54,009 bases of DNA from an uncultured Porphyromonas sp. (GTDB lineage: Bacteria > Bacteroidota > Bacteroidia > Bacteroidales > Porphyromonadaceae): contig NZ_CAJPPN010000012.1 of the NCBI RefSeq assembly GCF_905372525.1, forward strand, positions 1-54,009, read 5' to 3'. The notes under the pieces were generated by a model, which was not told the DNA's origin, ran no database searches, and saw only the letters and a list, made by a program, of their open reading frames with translations. Positions 27,175 to 35,443 of this stretch are shown here, one piece after another. Both the position numbers and the translations under genes were made by a program. Position 1 is the first letter of the stretch; the number at the start of each line of letters is the position of its first letter.

Positions 27175-27249
27175 TCGGGATGACTGGATTCGAACCAGCG
27201 ACCACTCGCCCCCCAGACGAGTACTCTAACCGGGCTGAGCTACATCCCG
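27175..27249 (-). tRNA. tRNA-Pro (anticodon GGG)
   Basis: A 75-nt cloverleaf reads on the minus strand. The acceptor stem is CGGGATG with CATCCCG, the D arm has AGCTCAGCCCGGTTAGAG, the anticodon stem CTCGT/GCGAG encloses CTGGGGG (anticodon GGG), and the T arm has GGTTCGAATCC. The discriminator is A; CCA is not encoded. Confidence 0.95.
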
Positions 27250-27268
27250 CTCTTGCTTGTTTGCGGTG

Positions 27269-27300
27269 CAAAGGTACAAAGATCATCTCTAACTACCAAA
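27269..27300 (-). promoter_or_regulatory. tRNA-Pro promoter, TTTG-N20-TACCTTTG
   Basis: On the minus strand TTTG (27300-27297) and TACCTTTG (27276-27269) are 20 nt apart. The -33 part overlaps the last codons of aroB, so the tRNA promoter is embedded in the end of that gene. Confidence 0.88.
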
Positions 27301-28350
27301 TGTTTCCCGCAGAAAGTCTAATCCCTGCTTGATTAGACCCTCATCCTCCAGCTCGATGGGCTCTACCACACCGGGAGATAGGATGCCCATTATGAGGATC
27401 TTCCCCGAGCTATTCTTCTTGTCGTGCCGCATGAGTCGGATGATCTCAGGATAGTCCTTGCAGGTATAGAAGAAGGGGCTATAGAGCTCACGAGCGAGAT
27501 ACATGAGCTGGCGAATATAGTCTCGCCCTCCCTCTCGCTCTAGTGCCGTGATATAGCTCTCGATGAGTAGGCCGAAGACGACTGCCTCTCCGTGACGTAG
27601 CCCACGGCGAAAAGTATTCGTATGCGAATAGGCCTCGAGGGCATGTCCTACGGTATGCCCTGCATTGAGGATACGCCTCAGCCCCTGCTCCTCTGGATCT
27701 GCCTCCACGATGGAGCTCTTGTAGGCAATGCTCTTAGCGATCAGGGCCTCCCATTCATCGTCCATCAGGCCGATAGGATCACCGATACGGCAGACCTCAC
27801 GCCAGGCCTCAGAGCCCATCAGCGTAGCATGCTTGATGATCTCACCATAGCCCGACAAAAGTTCCTCGATAGGGAGAGTACGTAGGAAGTCAATATCGAC
27901 AAAGACCTCCTGTGGGAGATGAAAGGCACCGATGAGGTTCTTCACTCCCTGGTAGTCGATGGCTGTCTTACCACCGACCGAGGCATCCACCATCGCTAGG
28001 AGGGTCGTAGGCACATTGACCGTTCGGATACCCCGCATATAGGTAGCTGCTGCGAAGCCCCCGAAGTCAAGGAGTGCTCCTCCTCCGATCAAGATCAGGA
28101 CACTACGCCTCGTCGCCCCTTCGTCCGCGAGCCAAGACCAGACTCGAGCAAGGCTATCTGTCCCCTTGGCCTGCTCTGTGGCTGGCACAGCGAGGAGGGT
28201 AGGCTCGGGCAGTGTCATACGTAGTCGCTCGATGAGAGGGGCATGTAGCTCTGCCACGACCTCATCACAGAGGATAAAAAGGCGATCGCAAGCCACCGCC
28301 TGTAGATAGGCGGGGAGCTTGCGATCGAGGATGTTCGTCCCTAGGATCAT
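27289..28350 (-). CDS. aroB: 3-dehydroquinate synthase
   Basis: The 353-residue cytoplasmic enzyme converts DAHP to 3-dehydroquinate, the second step of the shikimate pathway. Seen motifs include the NAD-binding GGGALLDFGGFAAATYMRG, the substrate loop TTLLAMVDASVGGKTAID, and metal ligands in SGYGEIIKHATL, LNAGHTVGHALE and LRHGEAVVFGL. Length is typical. It follows alaS by 24 nt on the same strand, so they are probably cotranscribed. Its end carries the tRNA-Pro -33 element. Confidence 0.95.
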   Translation of the reverse strand: MILGTNILDRKLPAYLQAVACDRLFILCDEVVAELHAPLIERLRMTLPEPTLLAVPATEQAKGTDSLARVWSWLADEGATRRSVLILIGGGALLDFGGFAAATYMRGIRTVNVPTTLLAMVDASVGGKTAIDYQGVKNLIGAFHLPQEVFVDIDFLRTLPIEELLSGYGEIIKHATLMGSEAWREVCRIGDPIGLMDDEWEALIAKSIAYKSSIVEADPEEQGLRRILNAGHTVGHALEAYSHTNTFRRGLRHGEAVVFGLLIESYITALEREGGRDYIRQLMYLARELYSPFFYTCKDYPEIIRLMRHDKKNSSGKILIMGILSPGVVEPIELEDEGLIKQGLDFLRETFGS

Positions 28351-28374
28351 ACAGTCTGGTCCGAGAGGGGTGAC

Positions 28375-31002
28375 CTAGGGCTTCAGTCCAAGAGTCTCTA
28401 GGAGCTCATCGATAGCATCTCCGAGCCCATCGGGGTTCTTCCCCCCGGCAGTAGCGAAGTGAGGCTGACCGCCTCCACCTCCCTGGATATGCTTGGCTGC
28501 CGAACGGATGAGCTGAGAGGCGTTCCAGCCACGGCTCTCGACGAGGTCCTTGGAGATCATGAGCGTCAGACTAGCCTTATCCTGCTGAGGGGTACCTGCG
28601 ATGAACACAAAGGGCTCATTGAGCTCCCCTGCTATCTGGAAGGCTATATCCTTGATGATCTCAGCGGGTGCCTCCCTGCGGACCAGGAAGAGGCGGATAC
28701 CATTGACCTCTACACGCTGCTCTAGGAGACGACGCTTCACCTCAGAGGTCTGCTGGCGGACAAAGTCCCCCACCTGACGGCCTAGATCAGCATTCTCCTC
28801 AAGCACCTTCTTAATGGCAGTGATGAGCTGAGGGCTATTATTGAAGAGCCCACGGATGCTCTGTACCATATCATCGATACCATAGAGGTACTCCTCTGCA
28901 GCGTCACCCGATACAGCTTCGATGCGTCGTACACCTGCAGCCACAGAGGACTCACTGAGGATACGGAAGGTACCGATACGCCCCGTAGAGTGAATATGCG
29001 TCCCCCCGCAGAACTCTGTGGATGAACCAAAGCGGATGACACGTACATGATCCCCATACTTCTCGCCGAAGAGAGCCATTGCTCCCATCTCTCGTGCCTC
29101 ATCGATAGGTACCTCTCTGAACTCCTGTAGAGGCAGGTCAGCTCGGATACGAGCAGAGACGAGACGCTCGACCTGTCGTAGCTGCTCTGGCTCTACCTTG
29201 GCAAAGTGTGCAAAGTCAAAGCGTAGGACTTCGTCCGAGACGAACGACCCCTTCTGCTCCACATGGGCACCAAGCACCTCACGAAGAGCCTCGTGAAGGA
29301 GGTGGGTGGCAGAGTGATTAGCCTCGATACGATGGCGACGCTCCTCACTGACCACTGCACGCAACGCCCCCTCTAGGTCAGAGGGGAGCTCCTTCATGAG
29401 GTGGATGGCGAGGTTGTTCTCACGCTTAGTATCGAAGACTTCGTACTTCTTCCCCTCAGCATCGATGAGGAAGCCCTTGTCGCCAACCTGTCCCCCCATC
29501 TCTGCATAGAATGGAGTTTCGGAGAGGACGACTTGGTAGTATTGTTGGTTCTTCTGCTTGACCTGACGATAGCGAAGGATCTCTGTTGAGCACTCAATGA
29601 GGTCATAACCTACGAAGCGTACAGCCCCCTCGGCTACAATCTGCCAGTCACCAGCATCGATGGCAGCGGCATTGCGTGCTCGCTCCTTCTGCTGCTGCAT
29701 GGCTGCATCGAAGCCTGCCTCATCGACACTCATCCCATGCTCATTGAGGATCAAGGCTGTGAGGTCAAGAGGGAAGCCATAGGTATCATAGAGAACGAAG
29801 GCATCGTGCCCATCGAGGACAGATAGCCCCTTAGCACGGGTATCCTCCATCTGCTTCTCCAGTAGACGTATCCCTGTCTCTAGGGTACGGAGGAAGCTTT
29901 CCTCTTCCTCCTTCATCACCTTCCCGATGAGCTCACGTCCTGCGACTAGCTCAGGATAGGCATCTCCCATCGTCTCAATGAGGATAGGCAGGAGGCTATA
30001 GATGAAGGCCTCACGACGCCCAAGGAAGGTATAGCCATAGCGTACCGCACGGCGCAGGATACGGCGGATGACATAGCCGGCCTTAGCATTAGAGGGAAGC
30101 TGTCCATCCGTGATCGCAAAGGCTATCGTACGGATATGGTCGGCGATGACACGCATAGCCACATCACTCTTGGCATCAGCCCCGTACTCGATACCCGTCA
30201 GGGTAGCGATAGCCTGGATCATCGGAGTGAAGATATCAGTATCGTAGTTTGAGGTCTTGCCCTGCAGAGCCATACAGAGTCGCTCGAAGCCCATCCCCGT
30301 ATCGATGACTCGCTTAGGCAGGGGCTCGAGAGAACCATCAGCCTTGCGATTATACTGCATGAAGACGAGGTTCCAGATCTCGATCACCTGAGGATGCCCC
30401 TGGTTCACGAGTGAGAGCCCAGAGACCTGACTGCGCTCCTCATCAGAGCGGATATCGACATGGATCTCAGAGCAAGGGCCACAGGGTCCCTGGTCTCCCA
30501 TCTCCCAGAAGTTATCATGCTTATTCCCGTTAATGATTCGCTCCTTGGATAGGTGCTTCTCCCAGATGCTGGCCGCCTCATCATCTCGCTCTAGCCCATC
30601 AGCGGGAGAGCCCTCGAAGACGGTGACATACAGACGATCAGGGGATAGCCCTAGGACACTCGTTAGGTATTCCCATGCCCAGTCAATCGCCTCATGCTTG
30701 AAGTAATCACCGAAGGACCAGTTCCCCAGCATCTCAAACATCGTGTGGTGGTAGGTATCGTGGCCGACCTCCTCGAGGTCGTTATGCTTACCACTGACAC
30801 GAAGGCACTTCTGCGAGTCAGCCACTCGGGGATACTTGATCTCGGCATTCCCTAGGATGATATCCTTGAACTGATTCATCCCTGCATTGGTGAACATCAG
30901 GGTTGGGTCACCCTTGATGACCATAGGGGCAGAGGGGACGATCTGATGCCCCTTGCTTCTAAAGAACTCTTTATAGGATTCGCGAATCTCTTTTGAGGTC
31001 AT
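28375..31002 (-). CDS. alaS: alanyl-tRNA synthetase
   Basis: The 875-residue class II synthetase begins MTSKEIRESYKEFFRSKGH as usual. It has the catalytic domain (motif 1/2 regions FTNAGMNQFKDIILG, HHTMFEMLGNWSFGDYF), the editing domain with zinc-binding NHSATHLLHEALR and FCGGTHIHSTGRIG, and the C-Ala domain ending GGGGGQPHFATAGGKNPDG. All expected key residues are seen. It precedes aroB in a likely two-gene unit. No exact -7 box was found; a near match (TGCCTTTG on the minus strand at 31084-31091) could serve. Confidence 0.97.
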   Translation of the reverse strand: MTSKEIRESYKEFFRSKGHQIVPSAPMVIKGDPTLMFTNAGMNQFKDIILGNAEIKYPRVADSQKCLRVSGKHNDLEEVGHDTYHHTMFEMLGNWSFGDYFKHEAIDWAWEYLTSVLGLSPDRLYVTVFEGSPADGLERDDEAASIWEKHLSKERIINGNKHDNFWEMGDQGPCGPCSEIHVDIRSDEERSQVSGLSLVNQGHPQVIEIWNLVFMQYNRKADGSLEPLPKRVIDTGMGFERLCMALQGKTSNYDTDIFTPMIQAIATLTGIEYGADAKSDVAMRVIADHIRTIAFAITDGQLPSNAKAGYVIRRILRRAVRYGYTFLGRREAFIYSLLPILIETMGDAYPELVAGRELIGKVMKEEEESFLRTLETGIRLLEKQMEDTRAKGLSVLDGHDAFVLYDTYGFPLDLTALILNEHGMSVDEAGFDAAMQQQKERARNAAAIDAGDWQIVAEGAVRFVGYDLIECSTEILRYRQVKQKNQQYYQVVLSETPFYAEMGGQVGDKGFLIDAEGKKYEVFDTKRENNLAIHLMKELPSDLEGALRAVVSEERRHRIEANHSATHLLHEALREVLGAHVEQKGSFVSDEVLRFDFAHFAKVEPEQLRQVERLVSARIRADLPLQEFREVPIDEAREMGAMALFGEKYGDHVRVIRFGSSTEFCGGTHIHSTGRIGTFRILSESSVAAGVRRIEAVSGDAAEEYLYGIDDMVQSIRGLFNNSPQLITAIKKVLEENADLGRQVGDFVRQQTSEVKRRLLEQRVEVNGIRLFLVRREAPAEIIKDIAFQIAGELNEPFVFIAGTPQQDKASLTLMISKDLVESRGWNASQLIRSAAKHIQGGGGGQPHFATAGGKNPDGLGDAIDELLETLGLKP

Positions 31003-31063
31003 TGCTCTCTATTCTATGTATATTGTACTTTATGTCGTATAAATCTAATCTAAACTATGCCGA

Positions 31064-31077
31064 GTGAGTTCACTCAC
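31064..31077 (-). terminator. short hairpin between corA and alaS
   Basis: GTGAGTTCACTCAC forms a 6-bp stem with a 2-nt loop 44 nt past the corA stop. It is a weak terminator candidate; the transcript may read on into alaS. Confidence 0.35.
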
Positions 31078-31120
31078 CCATACAAAGGCATGCTGCTGCG
31101 CGAGACAGCGTCGAGGGATA

Positions 31121-32044
31121 CTAGAACCACTTGATCTTACGGAAGAGGTAGAAGGCAAGCGAGGAGATACACACCGAGACGAGGAAGATCACGAGGAAGG
31201 CCCAATACCACTCCCCGAGATAGACATCGACGTTCATCCCAAAGAAGCTGGAGATCATCGTCGGGATGGTCAGCACGATCGAGATACTCGTCATACGCTT
31301 CATGATCGTATTGACGTTGTTCGAGATAATGTTTGCTGAGGCATCCATCATACTACGGACAATATCCGTATAGATATTGATCGTGTTGTAGGCCTGCCGC
31401 AGCTCGATACTTACATCCTCGAAGAGGTCTGGATCGACGCTGCTCGCTCGCGAAGTCGTACGTAGACGTCCGAGCATCGCCTCATTCCCTCGGATCGAGG
31501 TACTGAAGTAGACGAGCGATCGCTGCAGACGCATGATACGCAGGAGATCCTCATTACGGATGCTCTGCTCCAGCTCCTTCTCTGCCCGATTGATCTCGAG
31601 GTACATCAGCTTCAGATACTTTAGGAACCACACCGCCGAGGAGTAGATCATACGAGTAATGAACTCACGCTGACCTGCTATCTGGATATTCTTACGACGA
31701 ATATGATTGATGAAGTCTGGGAGCATCTGAGTCCTACGATAGCACACAGAGACCGTAGCCTCATGCCCCGTGATGATACCTATAGGTACCGTCTGATAGG
31801 GCATGCCCTGCATCCCACCATCCAGCGGGATACGTAGCACTGTCAGGAGCCACTCATCCTCACGCTCGGCACGTGGGCGCTCATCTATATCTGCGATGTC
31901 GGAGAGGAACTCCCTCGGGATACCCAGATCCTCGGTGAGGAATAGGAAGTCATCTTCATCTGGACACTCCACATTGACCCAGCAGGAGGGGGCATATTCT
32001 TCTAGCTCCGGTAGACCGGGCTCCATGCTTATGAAACTCTTCAT
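31121..32044 (-). CDS. corA: CorA-family magnesium/divalent cation transporter
   Basis: The 307-residue protein has a large N-terminal cytoplasmic domain, a long helix (about 140-250) and two C-terminal membrane helices. The selectivity signature GMN is present in SSFFGMNVDVYLGEWYW, and the C-terminus is basic (RKIKWF). CorA pentamers import Mg2+ (some members Co2+ or Ni2+) across the inner membrane. Its promoter lies about 335 nt upstream, leaving a long, strongly structured leader that could sense the cation. Confidence 0.93.
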   Translation of the reverse strand: MKSFISMEPGLPELEEYAPSCWVNVECPDEDDFLFLTEDLGIPREFLSDIADIDERPRAEREDEWLLTVLRIPLDGGMQGMPYQTVPIGIITGHEATVSVCYRRTQMLPDFINHIRRKNIQIAGQREFITRMIYSSAVWFLKYLKLMYLEINRAEKELEQSIRNEDLLRIMRLQRSLVYFSTSIRGNEAMLGRLRTTSRASSVDPDLFEDVSIELRQAYNTINIYTDIVRSMMDASANIISNNVNTIMKRMTSISIVLTIPTMISSFFGMNVDVYLGEWYWAFLVIFLVSVCISSLAFYLFRKIKWF

Positions 32045-32378
32045 CTTTATCTCTGACCGACCACGGCTACCCTATTTATGGGGATAGTATAGGATAGGTC
32101 TTATCTACTATGATTGGAGGGGGTTAGGTGATGCAGGGTGAAGCCTCATTAGGTCTTCACTATGGGGCTGCCGACCTACCATGCCTCACCCTAGGCTGAT
32201 GACCTAGGCTAGTGATGAAGGTAGGACGACCGCTATCGAGCGCATGCCATGCGCGCATTCGGAGGGAGGGAGTCGTCCATAGAGTGTCTCGTCTTTACTT
32301 ACTACTTACTATTGTATCTCTTCCTTGGAGAGAGCCACTGCTCATCACAGTGGTCTAGCCCTAGCTGTCCTCAGCCAG
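32045..32378 (-). ncRNA. structured 5' leader RNA of corA, candidate cis-regulator
   Basis: On the minus strand the leader can form several helices in order: 32348-32353 with 32335-32340 (6 bp); a closing stem 32272-32278 with 32224-32230 (7 bp) enclosing a hairpin 32248-32254 with 32240-32246; a CCTAGG/CCTAGG hairpin at 32190-32208; then a 9-bp stem (32183-32191 with 32136-32144) enclosing a 6-bp stem (32173-32178 with 32150-32155) and a 17-nt loop. The CCTAGG hairpin overlaps the 9-bp stem by two bases, so they may be alternatives. It does not match any riboswitch class I can recall. Confidence 0.5.
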
Positions 32379-32385
32379 AGCCTCA

Positions 32386-32393
32386 CAAAGGTA
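32386..32393 (-). promoter_or_regulatory. -7 box of corA transcript
   Basis: The minus strand reads TACCTTTG, an exact -7 box. It lies about 340 nt before the corA start codon. No -33 TTG is seen at the usual distance. Confidence 0.6.
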
Positions 32394-32515
32394 CGAAAAA
32401 GCCCCTAAGCCTGATACTCTCTCACCTCCCAGCTCCTCGGTGGGGGGAGTGAAGGCGACACACTACACCTATACTAGAGTATCCGGTGATGGGGGTACCT
32501 AGATGCTAGATAAGG

Positions 32516-32553
32516 CTTGCCCCAGAGCTCTAGGCCTAGAGCTCTGGGGCAAG
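32516..32553 (-). terminator. terminator hairpin of gcvT
   Basis: A perfect 38-bp palindrome (19 bp each side, 32516-32534 with 32535-32553) lies 85 nt past the gcvT stop. As RNA it folds to a long hairpin with a minimal loop. Confidence 0.8.
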
Positions 32554-32638
32554 TGTCATAGGGTCATGATCTCAGGAGACTAGTCTCTCCGAGTCAGTCT
32601 CAGTAGGTGGGGGTGTGCAGAGGCATATCCCTACCCTA

Positions 32639-33733
32639 CTACTCCGTGGCACGCATGGGGGGCTTGACGACCTCAGCGGCTAGGCCACGTCCACGCACGA
32701 CGATCTGGATCGGTGTACCTACGGCGGAGAATTCCTTCTTGACGTAGCCCATCCCGATACCGACCTTGAGTGTAGGGGACATCGTCCCAGAGGTAACCTC
32801 ACCGATAACATTCCCTTCGCTGTCGGCAATCTCATAGTGGGAGCGGGGGATCCCCTTATCTTTCAGACGGAAGGCAACGAGCTTGCGGGTCACGCCCTCA
32901 GCCTTTTGCTTCTCTAGGAGAGCCTTGCTGGGGAAGTTCTTATCCTCCTTGAACTTCGTGATCCACCCGAGGCCTGCCTCTAGGGGCGAAGTCGTGTCTG
33001 AGATGTCATTGCCGTAGAGGCAGAAGGCCATCTCTAGGCGGAGCGTGTCTCGAGCCCCGAGACCTATTGGACGAATACCCTCGGGCTTACCAGCCTCAAA
33101 GATTGCATTCCAGATCTTCTCTCCATACTGAGGATAGAAGTAGAGCTCAAAGCCTCCTGCCCCGGTGTACCCTGTATTGGAGAGGATCACATCTGGGCAT
33201 CCAGCAAACTCACCGACCTTAAACGTATAGTAGGGGATCTCCGAGAGGTTCACCGAGGTCAGACGCTGTAGTACCTGAGTGGCTAGAGGCCCCTGGACTG
33301 CGAGCTGAGCGATATGATCAGAGCTATTCTCTAGCTCTGCCCCGACCGCATTGTGTGCCTGACACCAGGCCCAGTCCTTATCAATATTTGCAGCATTGAC
33401 CACTAGGAGATACTTCTCATCCTCATAGTGGTAGATCAAGAGGTCATCGATGATCCCCCCATCAGCATTGGGGAAGCAGGTATACTGTATATCCCCCACC
33501 TTCAGCTTGGCGGCATCATTGCTCGTGATGTCCTGCACGAACTGGAGCGCCTTCGGCCCCTTGACCCAGAACTCACCCATGTGGGAGACATCGAAGACAC
33601 CGACACCCTTGACCACCGTATGGTGCTCGTCGATGATCCCCGTACTGTACTCAATGGGCATGTCATAGCCTGCGAACTCGTGCATCTTTGCCCCTAGTGC
33701 CTTGTGAATGGCAGTAAATGGAGTAGTCTTCAT
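32639..33733 (-). CDS. gcvT: glycine cleavage system T protein (aminomethyltransferase)
   Basis: The 364-residue cytoplasmic enzyme transfers the methylene group from the lipoylated H protein to tetrahydrofolate and releases ammonia. Seen family segments include EFAGYDMPIEYSTGI, GVFDVSHMGEFWVKG with its folate-site Asp region, NTGYTGAGGFELYF and GLGARDTLRLEMAFCLYGND. The C-terminal barrel ends MGYVKKEFSAVGTPI. Length is typical. Other gcv genes are not adjacent, and the gene has its own -7 box at 33775-33782 and terminator. Confidence 0.95.
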   Translation of the reverse strand: MKTTPFTAIHKALGAKMHEFAGYDMPIEYSTGIIDEHHTVVKGVGVFDVSHMGEFWVKGPKALQFVQDITSNDAAKLKVGDIQYTCFPNADGGIIDDLLIYHYEDEKYLLVVNAANIDKDWAWCQAHNAVGAELENSSDHIAQLAVQGPLATQVLQRLTSVNLSEIPYYTFKVGEFAGCPDVILSNTGYTGAGGFELYFYPQYGEKIWNAIFEAGKPEGIRPIGLGARDTLRLEMAFCLYGNDISDTTSPLEAGLGWITKFKEDKNFPSKALLEKQKAEGVTRKLVAFRLKDKGIPRSHYEIADSEGNVIGEVTSGTMSPTLKVGIGMGYVKKEFSAVGTPIQIVVRGRGLAAEVVKPPMRATE

Positions 33734-33774
33734 GTTTGCTTCTTACTAGTTTGGTAGTTGTACATGTTGTACCC

Positions 33775-33782
33775 CAAAGGTA
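33775..33782 (-). promoter_or_regulatory. -7 box of gcvT
   Basis: The minus strand reads TACCTTTG, giving a leader of about 35 nt before the ATG at 33733. No -33 element is clear. No glycine-riboswitch pattern was noticed in this short leader. Confidence 0.6.
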
Positions 33783-34042
33783 GTAAGATATACTGAACTA
33801 TCCTAGCTCCTACACAGCTCTACGCTCCACCCTAGTCTCTCTGTGCTCTCCCGAGCTATCCTACCCGAGTCCCCAGGTAGCCCCATATACCTCCATCCCA
33901 ACACTACTCCCCCCATAGGAGACGAGACTTCGACGCTAGGCTGGAGCATGAGGGAGGGGATACAGTGACTTACCCCACGGCAGGGATACAACAGCCCCCT
34001 AAGGAAGAAAAGGCAACGAGACCTAAGGGGGGAATAAAGCAA
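33783..34042. other. intergenic between rpsU terminator and gcvT promoter
   Basis: No gene is seen in this approximately 260-nt stretch; the open frame on the minus strand lacks a supported start and family features. Confidence 0.45.
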
Positions 34043-34073
34043 CAGCACCCGAAGAGACTGGCTTCGGGTGCTG
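34043..34073 (-). terminator. intrinsic terminator of rpsU transcript
   Basis: A perfect 12-bp stem (34043-34054 with 34062-34073) with a 7-nt loop is followed on the minus strand by TTGCTTTATT. It lies 160 nt past the rpsU stop, so the mRNA has a long 3' untranslated end. Confidence 0.82.
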
Positions 34074-34232
34074 TATCTGGTGCGGCATATGGGGTGGGAC
34101 TAGACGACGTCCCTAACGCCCTATGAAAGTAGCCTCATACTGAGGGGCTGATGCCATGCCTAATCACCTCGTGACAGTAGGGTACGAGGGGGATGGCTAA
34201 CACATCGGGGGGAGGAAGTAATCCTAAGCAGA

Positions 34233-34427
34233 CTACTGCTCCTCGGCCTGCTGCAGCTGCTTGACGTAGACGGCCTTCTCCATCTTCTTTCGGCGTGCTA
34301 CGGAAGGCTTGATATAGGCCTGACGAGCACGTAGGGCACGTACAGCACCGGTCTTTTCAAACTTTCTCTTGAACCTTCTTAGAGCCTTTTCGATGTTTTC
34401 GCCCTCTTTTACTGGAACTACGATCAT
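34233..34427 (-). CDS. rpsU: 30S ribosomal protein bS21
   Basis: The 64-residue basic protein starts MIVVPVKEGENIEKALRRFK, the bS21 signature, and has the helical RARQAYIKPSVARRKK segment. It sits near the anti-Shine-Dalgarno region of 16S rRNA. In parts of the Bacteroidota rpsU is one of few genes with a strong Shine-Dalgarno sequence; here the 15 nt before the ATG (AAGACTAACAGTATT) contain none. It is monocistronic with a canonical promoter at 34525-34556 and a leader of about 90 nt. Confidence 0.95.
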   Translation of the reverse strand: MIVVPVKEGENIEKALRRFKRKFEKTGAVRALRARQAYIKPSVARRKKMEKAVYVKQLQQAEEQ

Positions 34428-34524
34428 AATACTGTTAGTCTTATCTTTTATTTGTTATCGTTTACTCTTTATATCTATTGTGCTCATCAGCGCCTCATGC
34501 TATCGCCATGCACCAACGAGTGCG

Positions 34525-34556
34525 CAAAATTACAAATTCTTTGCCTAACCAGCAAA
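34525..34556 (-). promoter_or_regulatory. rpsU promoter, TTTG-N20-TAATTTTG
   Basis: On the minus strand TTTG (34556-34553) and TAATTTTG (34532-34525) are exactly 20 nt apart, a canonical strong promoter for rpsU. Confidence 0.87.
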
Positions 34557-35083
34557 CAGCGAGCACCATCACTACCTCTCGGGGTATCTACCCATAAGTG
34601 TAACCGTAGGGATACAAAGCGACAGCCAGGGGACGATCGTCCACCAGCCATCTAACCCCACGGCTAGATAACATCGGACAGCGGGGCCATCTCACGACTA
34701 CGGTACCAGGCATATTGGACGGATGAGGTCGAACCCTATCAGGAATGCACCCGAACCCCTATGATAGACACCACTATCACCTAGGCGAGGCGATCGGAGC
34801 CCCCCAGCGGGGTCGTACAAGACCTCTCGGCATATCCATCTCTATCCCCGCTGCATGCTGGGGATAGAGGGTATTGCCTAGGAGGAGGAAGGCTGAGCTA
34901 TCCCCTCTCAGAGATAACCAAGTGAAGGCGAGGTAGCACAACCCGACACCACCCCTAGCGAGGAATAGCCTAGGGCTCATACAAGAACCCCCTAGGGGTG
35001 TAGGCAAAGTGGCTGGGAAGCTCGGACTACAGAGAGTAGCATCTATACATTAAATATAGGTGTACCGGGCAGACAGCTGCTAC
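34557..35083. other. divergent intergenic region, left part
   Basis: No gene is seen. A 10-bp hairpin (34840-34849 with 34860-34869) is the only structure noted. The region leads into copy B of the 92-bp repeat. Open frames here have no supporting features. Confidence 0.5.
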
Positions 35084-35175
35084 CTAGAGAGGAAAAGTGT
35101 ACACGTGGGTACACCTTTGTGTACACGTGAGTACATCATAGTGTACACACGTGTACACTAGCACGCTCTAAGTAT
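35084..35175 (+). repeat. 92-bp triple-palindrome repeat, copy B
   Basis: The head is CTAGAGAGGAAAA. The units are at 35097-35114, 35119-35136 and 35141-35158 with 4-nt spacers CTTT and CATA, and the 17-nt tail ends CTCTAAGTAT. All left arms are GTGTAC; right arms are GTACAC, GTACAT (one mismatch) and GTACAC. TAGGGCTC follows 7 nt after the tail. It lies between divergent rpsU and the LysM gene, with its tail toward the latter. Confidence 0.93.
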
Positions 35176-35387
35176 CTCCCCGTAGGGCTCCCTCTGCACG
35201 CTTCGATAGGGCTCTCTCGCACATACTCCCCATCAGCGTCACCACCCAGAGGGCAGAGGTACGGCTTGGGCTCTAGGAGACACCAAGCAACATCTCCGTA
35301 GAGCCAAAGCGTGGAGTATGCCGAGCGGGATCGGGTGCCAGCGCTGGGGAGCACGACTCGCATCAGAGATATGTGACCTCGTTTCCG

Positions 35388-35395
35388 TAACTTTG
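35388..35395 (+). promoter_or_regulatory. -7 box of LysM-gene operon
   Basis: TAACTTTG matches the -7 consensus and places the transcript start about 42 nt before the ATG at 35444. No -33 TTG is visible 19-21 nt upstream. Confidence 0.6.
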
Positions 35396-35443
35396 CATAG
35401 CTTTACGGTAGTAAGTATTCGCTACAACATCATCATACGACTC

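Noticed and set aside
32136..32208. Leader element as SRP RNA, 6S RNA or a known riboswitch
   Set aside because: The conserved SRP loop sequence is missing, the helices do not form the 6S central bubble pattern, and no known aptamer core was recognised; kept only as an unnamed structured leader.
32249..32452. 67-codon plus-strand frame opposite the corA leader
   Set aside because: It is antisense to a leader with an exact -7 box and strong inverted repeats; no coding signature.
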